A stretch of 64,000 nt of DNA from an uncultured Sphaerochaeta sp. (GTDB lineage Bacteria > Spirochaetota > Spirochaetia > Sphaerochaetales > Sphaerochaetaceae). The stretch is taken from positions 3,162,001 to 3,226,000 of the forward strand of contig NZ_OY762555.1 in the NCBI RefSeq assembly GCF_963666015.1, in the 5' to 3' direction. Position numbers and translations under genes: made by a program. The notes below the pieces were generated by a model. That model worked only from the letters and a program-made list of their open reading frames with translations, had not been told where the DNA came from and ran no database searches. Numbering within the stretch: position 1 is the first letter of the stretch; each line of letters opens with the position of its first letter. Below, piece after piece: positions 17,289 through 25,830 of this stretch.

Positions 17289-18776
17289 TTGATCGATTTA
17301 CGGAGACATTCAAGCAGACATTTGGAGACGAAGCTCATCTTGCCGATTCCGGAGACAAGGAAGTATGAGCGGGAAATTCACTATTATCTGTTTTCTCCTC
17401 CCCAACTCTATGTTAATCGCTCTACATACAGTGAAGAACGGATGCTTCACAAATTCCAGAGCCATGGAAGGTACTCCTCTCCTGAAATAACGCTTGAGGA
17501 GTTGCTTGATGACGAGAATTTGCTCAGTCCTCTTTCCATCCTTAAGCAGTACACCAAGGATCTCCTGGTCGACCTGAACGCAATCCCTGAGCGGAAAGTA
17601 ATCCATGAACTGCAGACGGTGGTTAACTCAGTACGTCATGAGACAAAGGCGTGCCTGAAGGATTGCAAGGATATGGTGAAGCTTGGAATGCAGAGTGACC
17701 TCAATACCACACTGACAAACTGGTATATGAATGCCTCAACGCTTCTCAAAGTGCTCAGAGGTATGATTTCAGCATTTCAGGAGAAGATTGATCAAGAGAG
17801 TCGCTTGCTGCTAGCCTTTCTCTGGACGGATGAGGCCGTAAGCCTGATCTGTGAAAAGCATGCCCTCGACCTCTACATGGCTTCCACCCCGATGCGTGAT
17901 GAGATGCATAAGCAGATACTTGGGAAACTGATGCAGTTCTCCCGAGATGAGATGGGCTACCGCAGCAATATGGAGTATCCAAGTGGCAGTACCAATGCAG
18001 AGACAGTGCAGTATAGAAAGGCAGTGTTAAAGAAGTGGACCCAATCCAGTCTCTATCTCGTCCCCAATATTTCCAGATGGCCGAAGAGGGTTTCTGAGAT
18101 CCTCGCGGGAATTGCGGCTGGTGTTGCCATGGCCTTTGCAACCCTGACAACCATATTTGCTGAAGAGACATTCATCAGAAACTCATTCCAGTGGGCGTTG
18201 ATTGTCATCATAGGATATGTATTCAAGGACCGTATAAAAGAGTGGCTTCGGCTCTTCTTCAATGCAGTACTCCCTAAGATGATGGCAGATGAAATATCCT
18301 CGTTTCTTTCCCCAAAGACCAACAAGAAGATTTGTTCGAGCAGGATCAGGCTCAAGTTTACCACTCCCGATGAGATTCCCTCATCAGTGAAGGAGATTCG
18401 TAAGGATAAGAACAATCCCTTCATGGATATGCTTCCCAAGGAAGATATTATCCATTACGTGCGAGACCTAGCCATGCACCCCCTGTCAAAACAGGGGATG
18501 GCGAGGGACAGGTTTCCCAGGGAGAATAACTTTACCTTGGTTACCAGGATTCGCCTCGATGATTTCCTTAAAGAGATGGATGATCCCAATGATGTGGTCT
18601 TCAGGATGGACCCGGACGCAGATGAGCTTGATCAGCTTAACAGTGAACGTGTCTATCACCTGCATCTGGTCATACGTGAATACTCAAAGAAAGAGGAATT
18701 GGATATTTATAGCCACTACACGGTTGTGTTGAACAAGAGTGGTATTGTTCGTCTTGAACAGATGCCTCTCTCCTAA
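17289..18776 (+). CDS. Membrane protein of unknown function
   Basis: A 495-residue protein that I do not recognise. It has a soluble, mostly helical N-terminal part (about 1-265), two adjacent hydrophobic segments (about 272-296 and 301-316) that look like a membrane hairpin, and a charged C-terminal domain (about 320-495) rich in beta-like segments. Both large parts should face the same side, probably the cytoplasm. Translation probably begins at TTG 17289, spaced 5 nt from a strong SD (GGGAGGG); no ATG is close. It has its own promoter and ends in a 4-nt overlap with a convergent HD-domain gene. No catalytic motif is visible. Confidence 0.75.
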   Translation: MIDLRRHSSRHLETKLILPIPETRKYEREIHYYLFSPPQLYVNRSTYSEERMLHKFQSHGRYSSPEITLEELLDDENLLSPLSILKQYTKDLLVDLNAIPERKVIHELQTVVNSVRHETKACLKDCKDMVKLGMQSDLNTTLTNWYMNASTLLKVLRGMISAFQEKIDQESRLLLAFLWTDEAVSLICEKHALDLYMASTPMRDEMHKQILGKLMQFSRDEMGYRSNMEYPSGSTNAETVQYRKAVLKKWTQSSLYLVPNISRWPKRVSEILAGIAAGVAMAFATLTTIFAEETFIRNSFQWALIVIIGYVFKDRIKEWLRLFFNAVLPKMMADEISSFLSPKTNKKICSSRIRLKFTTPDEIPSSVKEIRKDKNNPFMDMLPKEDIIHYVRDLAMHPLSKQGMARDRFPRENNFTLVTRIRLDDFLKEMDDPNDVVFRMDPDADELDQLNSERVYHLHLVIREYSKKEELDIYSHYTVVLNKSGIVRLEQMPLS

Positions 18777-19324
18777 AGTCCTATCTTGCCGGAGGCTCCA
18801 GCCATCGCTTCTATGGTGAGCGAAATGATGTGATTCATCTCGAGCCCAAGCTTTTCGGCTCCTTGGGAAATAATGTCCCGGTTCACTCCTGCGGCGAAGG
18901 CCTTGCTGGACCATTTTTTCTTAACAGATTTTACCGTCATCCCTTCCATCTTTGAAGGTCTCATCAATGCCGTTGCATATACCAAACCGGTTAACTCATC
19001 AATGGTGTAGAGAACTTTCTCCATGAAATGCTCAGGCTCTATGGTGCTGCAGATACCGTATCCGTGGCTGCATACTGCCCTGATGAATGCATCATCAAGT
19101 TCAATTTCCCTCAATAGTTCGGGCGCTTTCTGGCAATGCTCCTCAGGGAACATGCCATAGTCAATATCGTGGAGGAGTCCTACCAACGACCAATATTTCT
19201 CGTCGTATCCGTATTCCTTGGCGAACCTACGCATGGTCTCCTCAACGCAATAGGCATGATACACCAGCGCTTCGTTAGGATTGTATTTTCTCAGCAATTC
19301 GTCTGCTTCTTCTCTTGTAACCAT
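18773..19324 (-). CDS. HD-domain hydrolase
   Basis: A 183-residue cytoplasmic protein with an HD metal-dependent phosphohydrolase fold: an early histidine (H23), the HD pair in LLHDIDYG (about 52-53), further histidines in CQKAPELL-adjacent and SHGYGI segments, and an aspartate in TIDELTGL. Small stand-alone HDIG proteins of this kind occur widely and their substrates are mostly unknown. A strong SD (AAGGAGG) precedes the ATG. It is a single gene, divergent from corA and convergent (4-nt stop overlap) with the membrane protein gene. Confidence 0.82.
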   Translation of the reverse strand: MVTREEADELLRKYNPNEALVYHAYCVEETMRRFAKEYGYDEKYWSLVGLLHDIDYGMFPEEHCQKAPELLREIELDDAFIRAVCSHGYGICSTIEPEHFMEKVLYTIDELTGLVYATALMRPSKMEGMTVKSVKKKWSSKAFAAGVNRDIISQGAEKLGLEMNHIISLTIEAMAGASGKIGL

Positions 19325-19434
19325 TTTTCCCTCCTTGTTGCGAGTATAGAATGTTTATACTGTTTCGAAAAGAGAGAAAAAATGCAGGTAACCCCTTTAT
19401 TAGGCTAAACTGATTGTGTTAGTATTGCTTTGGT

Positions 19435-19616
19435 GCTTGCCAGACTGGTAGGCCATCTTGTTATGAGGAGGATCCAATGTCTACAGTAGACGACGGTGGC
19501 AGTATAAACCCCCTGCCTAGAAACACCCGAACGGCATCCTCCTATCCCCAATACCGGAATTAACAAGATTCTTCCTGCAAGGGGCTGGGTATGGATGCAA
19601 ATACAGCCATGGAGGA
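19435..19616 (+). promoter_or_regulatory. Structured corA leader with competing Shine-Dalgarno pairings
   Basis: Nested complementary segments can fold as CTTGC/GCAAG (19436-19440 with 19577-19581), ATCTTGTTA/TAACAAGAT (19455-19463 with 19561-19569) and AGGAGGAT/ATCCTCCT (19466-19473 with 19536-19543), enclosing hairpins GTCTA/TAGAC (19479-19491) and GGCAG/CTGCC (19498-19517). The third stem hides the SD of an upstream ORF. The same TCCTCC (19537-19542) can instead pair with GGAGGA (19611-19616), the corA SD. So the leader appears to choose which of two ribosome sites is open. It does not match the Mg2+ M-box as I remember it. Function is inferred from the CorA gene it precedes. Confidence 0.6.
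19477..19563 (+). CDS. Upstream ORF in the corA leader (28 codons)
   Basis: ATG at 19477 behind a strong SD (GAGGAGG, 19465-19471); stop TAA at 19561-19563 inside the outer stem. The peptide starts MSTVDD and contains NPLP and YPQ, so it has an acidic pair near the start and three proline codons. Short acidic or proline-rich leader ORFs control Mg2+ transporter genes in Salmonella (mgtL, corL). Whether this one senses Mg2+ is inference. The corA start lies 56 nt beyond its stop. Confidence 0.55.
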   Translation: MSTVDDGGSINPLPRNTRTASSYPQYRN

Positions 19617-19619
19617 AGA

Positions 19620-20645
19620 ATGATCACCATCAGAAAGAATCTTATGAGCCAGATTCCCGGAGAACCCATCCAGGAGGCTCCTTACACTTGGGTTGATGCA
19701 AGGGATATCAACAGAGATGATATCACCCAGCTCGAAGAGAAATATGCCATTTCCAGTGAATTGCTCGCAGATATCATGGACCAGGACGAACAGGCTCGCA
19801 TTGAACGTGAAGACGACTATGTTGCGTTAATCATGCGTCTGCCCGCCCTGGCCGATGATTGCAAGGGAATAAACCAGTATGCAGTACCGCTTGGTATCGT
19901 GCTGGTTCGTGATACTGTCATCACCATCTGCCAGAGTGATAGTATCGTGCTTGAGGATTTTGCCAAGAACCGTTACCGGCAATATCCCGTACAGACAGCT
20001 GAAGGGTTTGTGATTAGCATCCTTGGCCGAGCAGTCATGGTCTATATCCGACTCCTCAAGTACATCAACCGCCAAAAGTCACAAGTTGAGGAACAACTGC
20101 ACAAGAGCATCATGAACTATGAACTGATCCAGTTGCTGCAGATCCAGAAATCCTTGGTCTATTTCTCCACCAGCTTGACAACCAATGAAGCGTTGATGGA
20201 GCGAATGCAACGCACCCCGTACTTCCGTCTTGAGAGTGAGGAAGAACGTGATTTCCTTGAGGATATCATTACTGACAACAAGCAGGCCATTGAGATGGCA
20301 AATATTTACTCCTCAATCCTGACGGGCACAATGGATGCATTTGCATCGGTTATCAGCAACAATATGAATGTCATCATGAAACGATTGACCATCATCTCGA
20401 TCAGTTTGATGATCCCAACGTTTGTCACTGGATTCTATGGAATGAATATTGCCTTGCCCTACATGCATAGTCCTTTTGCCTGGATTGGTATCCTGGCATT
20501 TTGTGGTACCAGTGCATTGATCGGTGGTTGGGCCCTTTCTGACCGAAGGAATGCGCGGCTGGTCCAGCGCTCAGTTCAGGGATCCCGTCAGGCCGAGAAA
20601 GAGCATCGCAAGAAAAAACGAAAAAAGCGAGGCCTCCCTGATTGA
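19620..20645 (+). CDS. corA: CorA-family divalent cation transporter
   Basis: A 341-residue CorA-type channel, which imports Mg2+ (or Co2+/Ni2+) as a homopentamer in the inner membrane. A large cytoplasmic N-terminal domain is followed by a long stalk helix and two C-terminal membrane helices; the first ends in the signature GMN (274-276, in GFYGMNIALP). A strongly basic tail (KKKRKKR) ends the protein, as expected for the cytoplasmic C-terminus. ATG at 19620 follows SD GGAGGA. The leader RNA upstream probably regulates its translation. The ykgJ-like gene follows 54 nt downstream with its own promoter. Confidence 0.92.
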   Translation: MITIRKNLMSQIPGEPIQEAPYTWVDARDINRDDITQLEEKYAISSELLADIMDQDEQARIEREDDYVALIMRLPALADDCKGINQYAVPLGIVLVRDTVITICQSDSIVLEDFAKNRYRQYPVQTAEGFVISILGRAVMVYIRLLKYINRQKSQVEEQLHKSIMNYELIQLLQIQKSLVYFSTSLTTNEALMERMQRTPYFRLESEEERDFLEDIITDNKQAIEMANIYSSILTGTMDAFASVISNNMNVIMKRLTIISISLMIPTFVTGFYGMNIALPYMHSPFAWIGILAFCGTSALIGGWALSDRRNARLVQRSVQGSRQAEKEHRKKKRKKRGLPD

Positions 20646-20671
20646 TTCAATTCCATCTGTAATGGTATTAT
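20642..20671 (+). promoter_or_regulatory. Promoter of the YkgJ-family gene
   Basis: TTGATT (20642-20647), 18 nt, TATTAT (20666-20671), overlapping the end of corA. The predicted transcript has a leader of about 22 nt carrying SD AGGGAGA, unlike the leaderless genes nearby. Confidence 0.5.
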
Positions 20672-20699
20672 CCGCTCCGTTCTAGGGAGAACATCACAG

Positions 20700-21338
20700 A
20701 TGGACAGTATTGAAGATCTCATGATTGCGTTCGAAGGAACGTATGTTGGCCAGTCTATGGCTGGCTTGGTCGAGTTGTATTCGACTATCGAGAACCAGAC
20801 GAGTGTTTTCTGCACACAGTATGACATTGCTTGTGGAAGCGGATGTGGGACATGCTGTGAGCATTTTATGCCCGATATAACAGTGAGTGAAGCTCGACTA
20901 GTTGCTGCATATCTTCTCTTTGTAAAAAAAGATGAAACCCTTATCGAGACACTGGATGGTGCCAGGGGCAATACCAGCGGGCCCTGTCCTCTCTATAACC
21001 CTGACTCTCCGTACCACTGTACTGTCTATCAAGCACGTCCGCTTATCTGTCGGTTGTTTGGAGCCTGTGCCAACCAAGGAAAGGATGGGAGGGCCGTGTT
21101 CAGGCGATGCAAGTATAATGCGGAACAAACCATGCCATCCTCATTGATCATGGATGAGGATGTACCGGTTATGCAGGACTATAGCTATGCACTGCGTTCC
21201 CTTGATGATGGCAACGGAAAGGTAGGGTACCTTAGTGATATGGTCTCAACCCTGATTGAACAGCTGCGATTTCTCGCAAACATGCTCAATCAGGACGATA
21301 CCAACCCGGACGATACCCCAACTCCCCTTGCAAGTTAG
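20700..21338 (+). CDS. YkgJ-family cysteine-cluster protein
   Basis: A 212-residue protein with the zinc or iron chelating cluster of the YkgJ (CxxCxxCC) family: ACGSGCGTCCEHF near residues 45-57, CPLY, then CRLFGAC and a further CKY segment. The pattern C-x3-C-x2-CC and the later CTVYQARPLICRLFGAC are typical. Family members are proposed metal-binding or modification proteins; no reaction is established. The C-terminal tail is acidic (DDTNPDDT). An SD lies before the ATG. Its TAG overlaps the stop of the convergent methyltransferase gene by 4 nt. Confidence 0.85.
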   Translation: MDSIEDLMIAFEGTYVGQSMAGLVELYSTIENQTSVFCTQYDIACGSGCGTCCEHFMPDITVSEARLVAAYLLFVKKDETLIETLDGARGNTSGPCPLYNPDSPYHCTVYQARPLICRLFGACANQGKDGRAVFRRCKYNAEQTMPSSLIMDEDVPVMQDYSYALRSLDDGNGKVGYLSDMVSTLIEQLRFLANMLNQDDTNPDDTPTPLAS

Positions 21339-22561
21339 CGGATAACCCTCAGCAGGTACCCGTTGAGGTATTCAGATTCTGGGAAGGAAATCCTGATCGG
21401 GTGGTCATGTCCCTGACCGAGTTTCTGAAGAATCTGGATTTCGACCATTGCATCCTTTGCACTCCAGGCAAGAATCATACGTAGTTGTTCTGCGCTGATG
21501 GCTGAGCTACAGGAGAATGTTGCAATGATGCCACCGTCCTTGATCTTCTGCATTGCCAGACGATTCAGGTCCTTGTAGGCTTTCTGGGCTCCTTCGGCCT
21601 GTGCTTTGGTCTGAGCGAGCTTGGGAGGATCAAGAATCATGAGATCGTAGTGGTCCTTCTCGATATGTCGCATCTGTTCAAAGATATCACACTGGGTAAT
21701 TTCCACTTTCTCCCGGCTTCCCTCTGGAATGGTCTTGAGGTCCTGATTGATGTGGATATGGACCAATGCCTGTCTCAGGGCCTGTTCACTGGAGTCCAGA
21801 AGATCGACATGCTTTGCTCCAGCTCTCAGCGCGTGGAGGGTGAACGCACCGGTGTAGGAGCATCCATCGAGTACTACAGCATCCTTTGCGTACGGCTCGA
21901 TAACCCGTCTGCTCTCCCGTTGGTCACAATAGAATCCGCTTTTTTGCCCCTTTCCTGGTGCAACTTCATAGTAAAGGTTGTCTTCACGGAAACGGACCGG
22001 GTCCAGTTTCTTGGATGGAGTGAAATATTGGCCATCCTGGTAGTAGAGCAGGGTCTCCTTGAGGTGTTCTGCAGCAGCGAAAGCACTGTCAGTATTCAGA
22101 ATGATCAAGGAAGGCTTGAGTAGTGATTCCAATGTCTCCACGATGAGGTCCTGGAAGTGATGAGCTACACGGCTGCTGATGATAATTCTCAGCATGGTGC
22201 CGTAAACATCCACCACCAAACCAGGCAGATAGTCAGCCTCTGAAAAAATGATACGGAAGGTAGTGGTTGCCCCTGCCTTGTCCTCAAAAAACATCTTTCT
22301 GCGTAGAACGCTTTGGGCAATAGTTTGCTTCCACCAGCGTTCATCCAGCCTCTGGTTCTCATTCCAAGAGAGAAGACGGAGTGGGATATGACTTTCCTTG
22401 TCATACCATCCCCATGCAATGAATTGTCCTTCATCTGTTTCTGCTCTGGAGACTCCCGTTTCTAGAAGGGATATGTCATTTGCGATAGCGCCGCTGAAGA
22501 CCCATGGATGGTGACGTAAGAGTTGTTTCTCCTTGCCACCTTTAATTGTAATGGTTTGCAT
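21335..22561 (-). CDS. rlmI: Class I rRNA methyltransferase, RlmI-like, with PUA domain
   Basis: A 408-residue protein of the RlmI/YccW (23S rRNA m5C1962) family. An N-terminal PUA domain (GGKEKQLLRHHPWVFSGAI) recognises RNA, and the Rossmann domain has SAM motif LDGCSYTGAFTLHA and catalytic LDPPKLAQ, with a cysteine in TFSCSSAI. I chose ATG 22561, the normal family start; the longer frame adds 63 residues containing an imperfect repeat (FDKRKTLR/FDKRSTLR) that is promoter DNA. No SD is visible, and the -10 box ends 6 nt before the ATG, so the mRNA is probably leaderless. Exact target base inferred. Confidence 0.88.
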   Translation of the reverse strand: MQTITIKGGKEKQLLRHHPWVFSGAIANDISLLETGVSRAETDEGQFIAWGWYDKESHIPLRLLSWNENQRLDERWWKQTIAQSVLRRKMFFEDKAGATTTFRIIFSEADYLPGLVVDVYGTMLRIIISSRVAHHFQDLIVETLESLLKPSLIILNTDSAFAAAEHLKETLLYYQDGQYFTPSKKLDPVRFREDNLYYEVAPGKGQKSGFYCDQRESRRVIEPYAKDAVVLDGCSYTGAFTLHALRAGAKHVDLLDSSEQALRQALVHIHINQDLKTIPEGSREKVEITQCDIFEQMRHIEKDHYDLMILDPPKLAQTKAQAEGAQKAYKDLNRLAMQKIKDGGIIATFSCSSAISAEQLRMILAWSAKDAMVEIQILQKLGQGHDHPIRISFPESEYLNGYLLRVIR

Positions 22562-22567
22562 GGGTAC

Positions 22568-22596
22568 ACAATAGCGGAGAGTACTTCTTTTGTCAA
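22568..22596 (-). promoter_or_regulatory. Promoter of the RlmI-like gene, leaderless type
   Basis: On the minus strand TTGACA (22591-22596, consensus), 17 nt, TATTGT (22568-22573), then 6 nt and the ATG at 22561. The predicted start nucleotide is the A of the ATG. Confidence 0.65.
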
Positions 22597-22628
22597 AACG
22601 TAGGGTCTTCCTTTTATCGAAACGTTTG

Positions 22629-22658
22629 TTGACTTGCCACCGCTCTATGTTCGATAAT
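22629..22658 (+). promoter_or_regulatory. Promoter of the HAD phosphatase gene, leaderless type
   Basis: TTGACT (22629-22634), 18 nt, GATAAT (22653-22658), then 6 nt and the ATG at 22665. The predicted start coincides with the ATG, and there is no SD. Confidence 0.6.
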
Positions 22659-22664
22659 GGCGAT

Positions 22665-23342
22665 ATGTTGAAACCGTTGCAAAAGGCAATCCTCTTCGAT
22701 ATGGACGGTACCCTCATTGATACCATTGAGGATATCCGTAGTGCTTTCAATGCTGCTCTTTCCTTGGAGGGCCTGCCTCCATTCTCAGTTACATTGACAA
22801 AACAGGTTGTCGGAAGAGGGCTCTACAATGCACTCAAGGGTGCTCTGTCCTACTATGAACACCCCGTTCAGGAAGCTCGTTTTGCATTTCTCTATCAGTC
22901 TATGATGGACCATTATCAGGCACACTATGCTGACAAGAGTCATCCCTATGAAGGCATCCTTCCTCTTCTTGATAGATTGGAGCGCTCTGGGATTGCTCTC
23001 GGTATTCTTTCCAACAAAGAGGATGTTCTTACCCAAAAAATTGTACAAAAACTACTTCCCCAGTATTCTTTTGCATCTGTGAGAGGATTGGTAGAAGGTA
23101 CTCCCAGAAAGCCCGATCGGTATGCCATTGACCTCTTTTGTAGTAGGCAGGGTGTAAACATAGGAGAACTCTGTTACATTGGGGATAGTGAAGTGGATTA
23201 TCAGACTGCCCAGAATGCTGGGTGTTCTCATATTTTGGTCTCGTGGGGATTCAGACCGAAGGAAGAACTGCAAGCACTTCCTGGCTCTGTGGTTGTCGAT
23301 ACGATAGATGAATTGGAGGATGCAATCTATGGCGTACAATGA
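22665..23342 (+). CDS. HAD-superfamily phosphatase (phosphoglycolate phosphatase-like)
   Basis: A 225-residue HAD hydrolase with motif I DMDGT (nucleophile DxD), a helical cap, motif II serine in GILSNKED, the lysine in PRKPDRY and motif IV GDSEVDYQTAQNAG. It is close to the Gph/PGMB group, which removes phosphate from phosphoglycolate or small sugar phosphates. I took the ATG at 22665 (MLKPLQKAILFDMDG), because it fits the promoter and puts motif I near the N-terminus; another ATG at 22647 overlaps the -10 region. Its end overlaps the phosphohexomutase start by 14 nt, so they may share a transcript. Confidence 0.88.
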   Translation: MLKPLQKAILFDMDGTLIDTIEDIRSAFNAALSLEGLPPFSVTLTKQVVGRGLYNALKGALSYYEHPVQEARFAFLYQSMMDHYQAHYADKSHPYEGILPLLDRLERSGIALGILSNKEDVLTQKIVQKLLPQYSFASVRGLVEGTPRKPDRYAIDLFCSRQGVNIGELCYIGDSEVDYQTAQNAGCSHILVSWGFRPKEELQALPGSVVVDTIDELEDAIYGVQ

Positions 23343-25041
23343 AAAAGATCTGAGAAGCAAGGCTGAAGCATATCTACAAGCAGAGGACCAGCAGGTATTC
23401 AAGGAAGCTGTTGAACAAGAACTTGCTAGCGGTAACTGGGATGCGTTGTATGATCGTTTCTATACCAGTCTTTCCTTCGGCACCGCAGGAATGAGGGGAG
23501 TCATTGGAGGTGGCACCAACCGAATCAATACCTACATGGTTCGTAAAGTTACCCAAGGCTTGAGTGAATATCTGTGTGAGGCTTCCAGCAACCCTTCAGT
23601 GGTCATTGCCTACGACAGTCGAAACTATAGTGATCTTTTTGCCAATGAAGCAGCTCTGGTACTTGCCGCAAATGGGGTCTCTGTCTTTCTCTATCCGGTA
23701 CTGCACCCCGTTCCGATGCTCAGCTTTGCAGTACGCTACCTGCAAACCACTGCTGGTATAGTGATCACCGCCAGCCATAATCCGTCTCAGTACAACGGTT
23801 ACAAGGTCTATTGGAAGGATGGGGGACAGGTAACACCTCCCCATGATTTTGGAATCGCTGAACGCGCAAATGCGGTAAAAGCAAAGGATATCAAGAAGAT
23901 CAGCGTTGAAAGTGCCCGTTCCAAGGGGTTGCTCGTACCTGTTCCTGATAAGGTCGACCAAGCATATTTTCATACTACGTTGCAGAATCTCAGACGCCCT
24001 GCCTTGGTGCAGAATAATCCGATTACAGTGGTGTATACCCCCTTGCATGGTTCAGGTAATCTTCCTTTGCAACATCTACTCTCCCAGGTTGGGATCAAGT
24101 GTGTGGTTGTGGAGGAGCAACAGGAACCTGACGGGAACTTCCCCACCATTCCCTTACCTAATCCGGAGCATCCAGAGGCGATGAAGATGGCTCTGGAGCT
24201 TGCCAAGCGCGAGAAAGCTGATATTGTACTGGGAACCGACCCCGATGCAGACCGACTGGGGATCGCCATTCCGCTTTCGGAACAGAAAGACGTATATCAT
24301 CTACTTTCAGGCAACCAGATTGCTGTATTGCTTACCGATTATCTGATGGGGGCTGATCGTGAGAATCAAGAGAAGAAAACCCCTCTGGTGGTGAAGAGTC
24401 TGGTCACCACTGACTTGGTGAAGCGAATTGTCGAGAGCCAAGGGGGACGTTGTAAGGATGTTCTCACTGGTTTCAAATATATTGCAGAAGAGATTGCTTC
24501 TCTGGAAGGTCCGAAAGGAGAGCGTGAATATTTCCTGTTCGGATGTGAAGAGAGTTATGGATACCTGACCCTTCCCCAGGTTCGTGACAAGGATGCCATC
24601 AGCAGCGCTCTCATGAGTGTTGAGATGATGTGCCACTGGTCCAATAAAGGGCTGACCCTCAAGGATCGACTGGATCAGATTTATGATACATGGGGGTTCT
24701 CAAAAGAATCGGTATTTGCAAAGGACTATGAAGGAGCATCAGGGAAGGAGAAGATGGCGCAGATAATGGCTGGGCTGCGAAAACTCAATGTGGGTGATGA
24801 GCTGGCTGGGCATAGAATAACCGTCAAGCAGGATCTGCTTGACGGGAAACAAACAGAATTTCCTCCCAGTGATGTCCTTATCCTCTTCCTGGAGGGTGGA
24901 GACAAGATAGTGGTACGACCAAGTGGAACTGAACCAAAAATCAAATACTACTTCTTTTTCTCTGCGGAGAAAACAGACCGTACCGAGTTCGAACAGAACC
25001 TAGGTAAACGGATAGACGCATATAAGGCGGCCCTCTCGTGA
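23329..25041 (+). CDS. Phosphoglucomutase/phosphomannomutase
   Basis: A 570-residue alpha-D-phosphohexomutase, which interconverts hexose 1- and 6-phosphates. It has the phosphoserine loop TASHNPSQYNGYKVYW, the Mg2+ loop GTDPDADRLGI, the sugar loop GCEESYGYL and the phosphate-binding end RPSGTEPKIKYYF. It resembles the PgcA/YbbT group, about 570-600 residues. Start ATG 23329 has SD GGAGGA at 23315-23320; the frame start at 23308 has none. It ends in a 4-nt overlap (GTGA) with the next gene. It could supply glucose 1-phosphate for polysaccharide synthesis. Confidence 0.93.
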   Translation: MAYNEKDLRSKAEAYLQAEDQQVFKEAVEQELASGNWDALYDRFYTSLSFGTAGMRGVIGGGTNRINTYMVRKVTQGLSEYLCEASSNPSVVIAYDSRNYSDLFANEAALVLAANGVSVFLYPVLHPVPMLSFAVRYLQTTAGIVITASHNPSQYNGYKVYWKDGGQVTPPHDFGIAERANAVKAKDIKKISVESARSKGLLVPVPDKVDQAYFHTTLQNLRRPALVQNNPITVVYTPLHGSGNLPLQHLLSQVGIKCVVVEEQQEPDGNFPTIPLPNPEHPEAMKMALELAKREKADIVLGTDPDADRLGIAIPLSEQKDVYHLLSGNQIAVLLTDYLMGADRENQEKKTPLVVKSLVTTDLVKRIVESQGGRCKDVLTGFKYIAEEIASLEGPKGEREYFLFGCEESYGYLTLPQVRDKDAISSALMSVEMMCHWSNKGLTLKDRLDQIYDTWGFSKESVFAKDYEGASGKEKMAQIMAGLRKLNVGDELAGHRITVKQDLLDGKQTEFPPSDVLILFLEGGDKIVVRPSGTEPKIKYYFFFSAEKTDRTEFEQNLGKRIDAYKAALS

Positions 25042-25811
25042 TTACTTGCTATTTACTGCAACGACAGAACAAAGAAAACCTCACACTCTCTCCCTACCTT
25101 GATACCACACGGGTAGGGAACTGGAGTGAAGATGAGCAGGTTGTGCTCAAGAGTAGTGGAATGCTGACAAAGAGCCAGAAGGATGAAGTTTCCTATGCAC
25201 TCTATGCTGCCATTGACTTCAGTGTCGATCGCTGGATCCAGAACAAGCAGTACATCCCAAGGCTTCTGATCTCGGCAGTAGTGTTCACCGCTTCCTATTT
25301 CTTCATGTCATTGGCGATCAGGGATCCTTTGCCGATGGTTGATGAACTGCTTATCAGCGGAGGACTGGTAGTTCTTGCCTGGAGTTACCTTGCCAAGAAG
25401 GACACTCGCTCCTCTGTCGCACAAAGAAGGCGCTATGAGCTGAAGTTGCGCTGTGGGGAGAGAGAACAGGAAATCGATGAACAGTTGTTTGCTGTTGAAT
25501 CATTTCTTGATGAAGCTTCTTCCACCGATCCGCTTGAGCTTTGTAACAGTCTTGCCTTGGCCTCCTCGGAACCTCTCAAGCCAATCAGCTATGAGGGTTC
25601 GAATGAGACGTTGAAGGAAATTGGAGAATTATTGGCACGCTATCTACGTATCTACAACAAGAACCTCTACAGGATGGCACTGAAAGTTCATAATCAACGG
25701 ATGCAACGTAAAAAAGATGAGCGTCTTGCTGCCCGTTTGTTTCACCAGAGCATGCAGAGACGCCTTGATATTGGACTGCTTGCCTTGTTGGTCTCTCTCA
25801 TGGAGTTGTAG
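25038..25811 (+). CDS. Membrane protein of unknown function
   Basis: A 257-residue protein that I do not recognise. Two hydrophobic segments (about 76-95 and 103-121) form a likely membrane hairpin; the N-terminal about 70 residues and the C-terminal about 135 charged, helical residues (with several RR/KK stretches) are probably cytoplasmic. It starts with GTG overlapping the stop of the phosphohexomutase gene by 4 nt, so translation is coupled. comEC follows about 20 nt downstream. No catalytic motif seen. Confidence 0.7.
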   Translation: MITCYLLQRQNKENLTLSPYLDTTRVGNWSEDEQVVLKSSGMLTKSQKDEVSYALYAAIDFSVDRWIQNKQYIPRLLISAVVFTASYFFMSLAIRDPLPMVDELLISGGLVVLAWSYLAKKDTRSSVAQRRRYELKLRCGEREQEIDEQLFAVESFLDEASSTDPLELCNSLALASSEPLKPISYEGSNETLKEIGELLARYLRIYNKNLYRMALKVHNQRMQRKKDERLAARLFHQSMQRRLDIGLLALLVSLMEL

Positions 25812-25830
25812 CTGAAGTAAAATTCAACCC

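Noticed and set aside
19430..19619. Mg2+ M-box, yybP-ykoY or NiCo riboswitch before corA
   Set aside because: The conserved core sequences of these classes, as I remember them, are not present; the structure is better explained by an upstream ORF with SD pairing.
22562..22750. N-terminal extension of the RlmI-like protein with FDKRKTLR/FDKRSTLR repeat
   Set aside because: The DNA contains the promoters of both divergent genes, and the PUA domain starts at 22561.
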